Position numbers and translations under genes: made by a program
Origin: a virus
Virus record (IMG/VR): IMGVR_UViG_3300043418_000114
Span: 124,001 to 188,000 of that record
Length of the DNA stretch: 64,000 bases
Direction: 5' to 3' (one strand)
Shown: piece after piece, positions 63,982-64,000 of the stretch
How the letters are laid out: every line of letters starts with the position of its first letter
How positions within the stretch are numbered: position 1 is the stretch's first letter
The notes under the pieces: model-generated
Database searches by the model: none
What the model was told of the DNA's origin: nothing
The model's input: the letters and a program-made list of their open reading frames with translations, nothing else

Positions 63982-64000
63982 GGAGCGTAAAGCAAAACAC

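Noticed and set aside
1-64000. A bacterial chromosome segment, suggested by clpXP, groES, rpsU, dadA and Bug
   Set aside because: These lie among T4-like replication genes, dense overlapping small genes and homing endonucleases, with no housekeeping operon; a phage with host-derived genes fits better.

Overview
The window is almost certainly a piece of a large lytic, T4-like (contractile-tailed) bacteriophage genome, not a bacterial chromosome. It carries an intact family-B DNA polymerase, a gp45-like sliding clamp, a DsbA-like late-transcription DNA-binding protein, a FEN/RNase H-type 5' exonuclease, an ATP-dependent DNA ligase, dCMP deaminase, Hsp20 and a gp31-like GroES. Between these lie dozens of tightly packed small genes whose stops and starts overlap (ATGA, TAATG), and many of them look like small conserved proteins of T4-like phages of aquatic bacteria. 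No structural gene of the head or tail core falls in the window. The host is probably a Gram-negative betaproteobacterium. This is inference from host-like genes: a Bug/TctC solute-binding protein, a phasin-like protein, a DadA-like D-amino-acid dehydrogenase and many exported lipoproteins. Promoters for host-type sigma-70 are numerous.

Layout. 0-4.4 kb: nuclease tail, methyltransferase, then a cassette with a Bug periplasmic binding protein, two sulfotransferase-like P-loop proteins, a 2-oxoglutarate oxygenase and an APS-kinase-like protein. 4.5-12.5 kb: packaged-looking metalloprotease, dsbA, DNA polymerase, clamp, two nucleotidyltransferases (one fused to a cupin), Hc1-like protein, GroES. 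12.5-19.7 kb: DadA-like oxidoreductase, superoxide dismutase and a Gp88-like protein on the minus strand, UV endonuclease, 5' exonuclease. 19.7-28.7 kb: envelope block (twin lipoproteins, SPFH protein, TPR/Ser-rich protein, small membrane proteins), conserved small T4-like genes, phasin-like protein, GNAT. 28.8-42 kb: lipoproteins, a modular family of small proteins, ligase and a four-helix membrane protein, driven by repeated near-identical sigma-70 promoter cassettes. 43-48.5 kb: proteostasis island with clpX, ribosomal protein bS21, hsp20, a GIY-YIG homing endonuclease, clpS, a catalytically stripped phosphoesterase and clpP. 48.5-58 kb: small genes, intact phosphoesterase, HNH protein, dCMP deaminase, exported D,D-peptidase and membrane proteins on the minus strand. 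58-64 kb: two large exported repeat-rich proteins, HAD nucleotidase, AbrB-like protein and further small genes.

Taken together, the genes suggest a phage that brings its own replication core, folds and degrades proteins with its own GroES/Hsp20/ClpX/ClpP/ClpS, exchanges a ribosomal protein, and remodels the host envelope with exported lipoproteins, peptidoglycan and sugar-nucleotide enzymes and possibly PAPS-dependent sulfation. All functional calls rest on motifs read by eye; no database search was possible.
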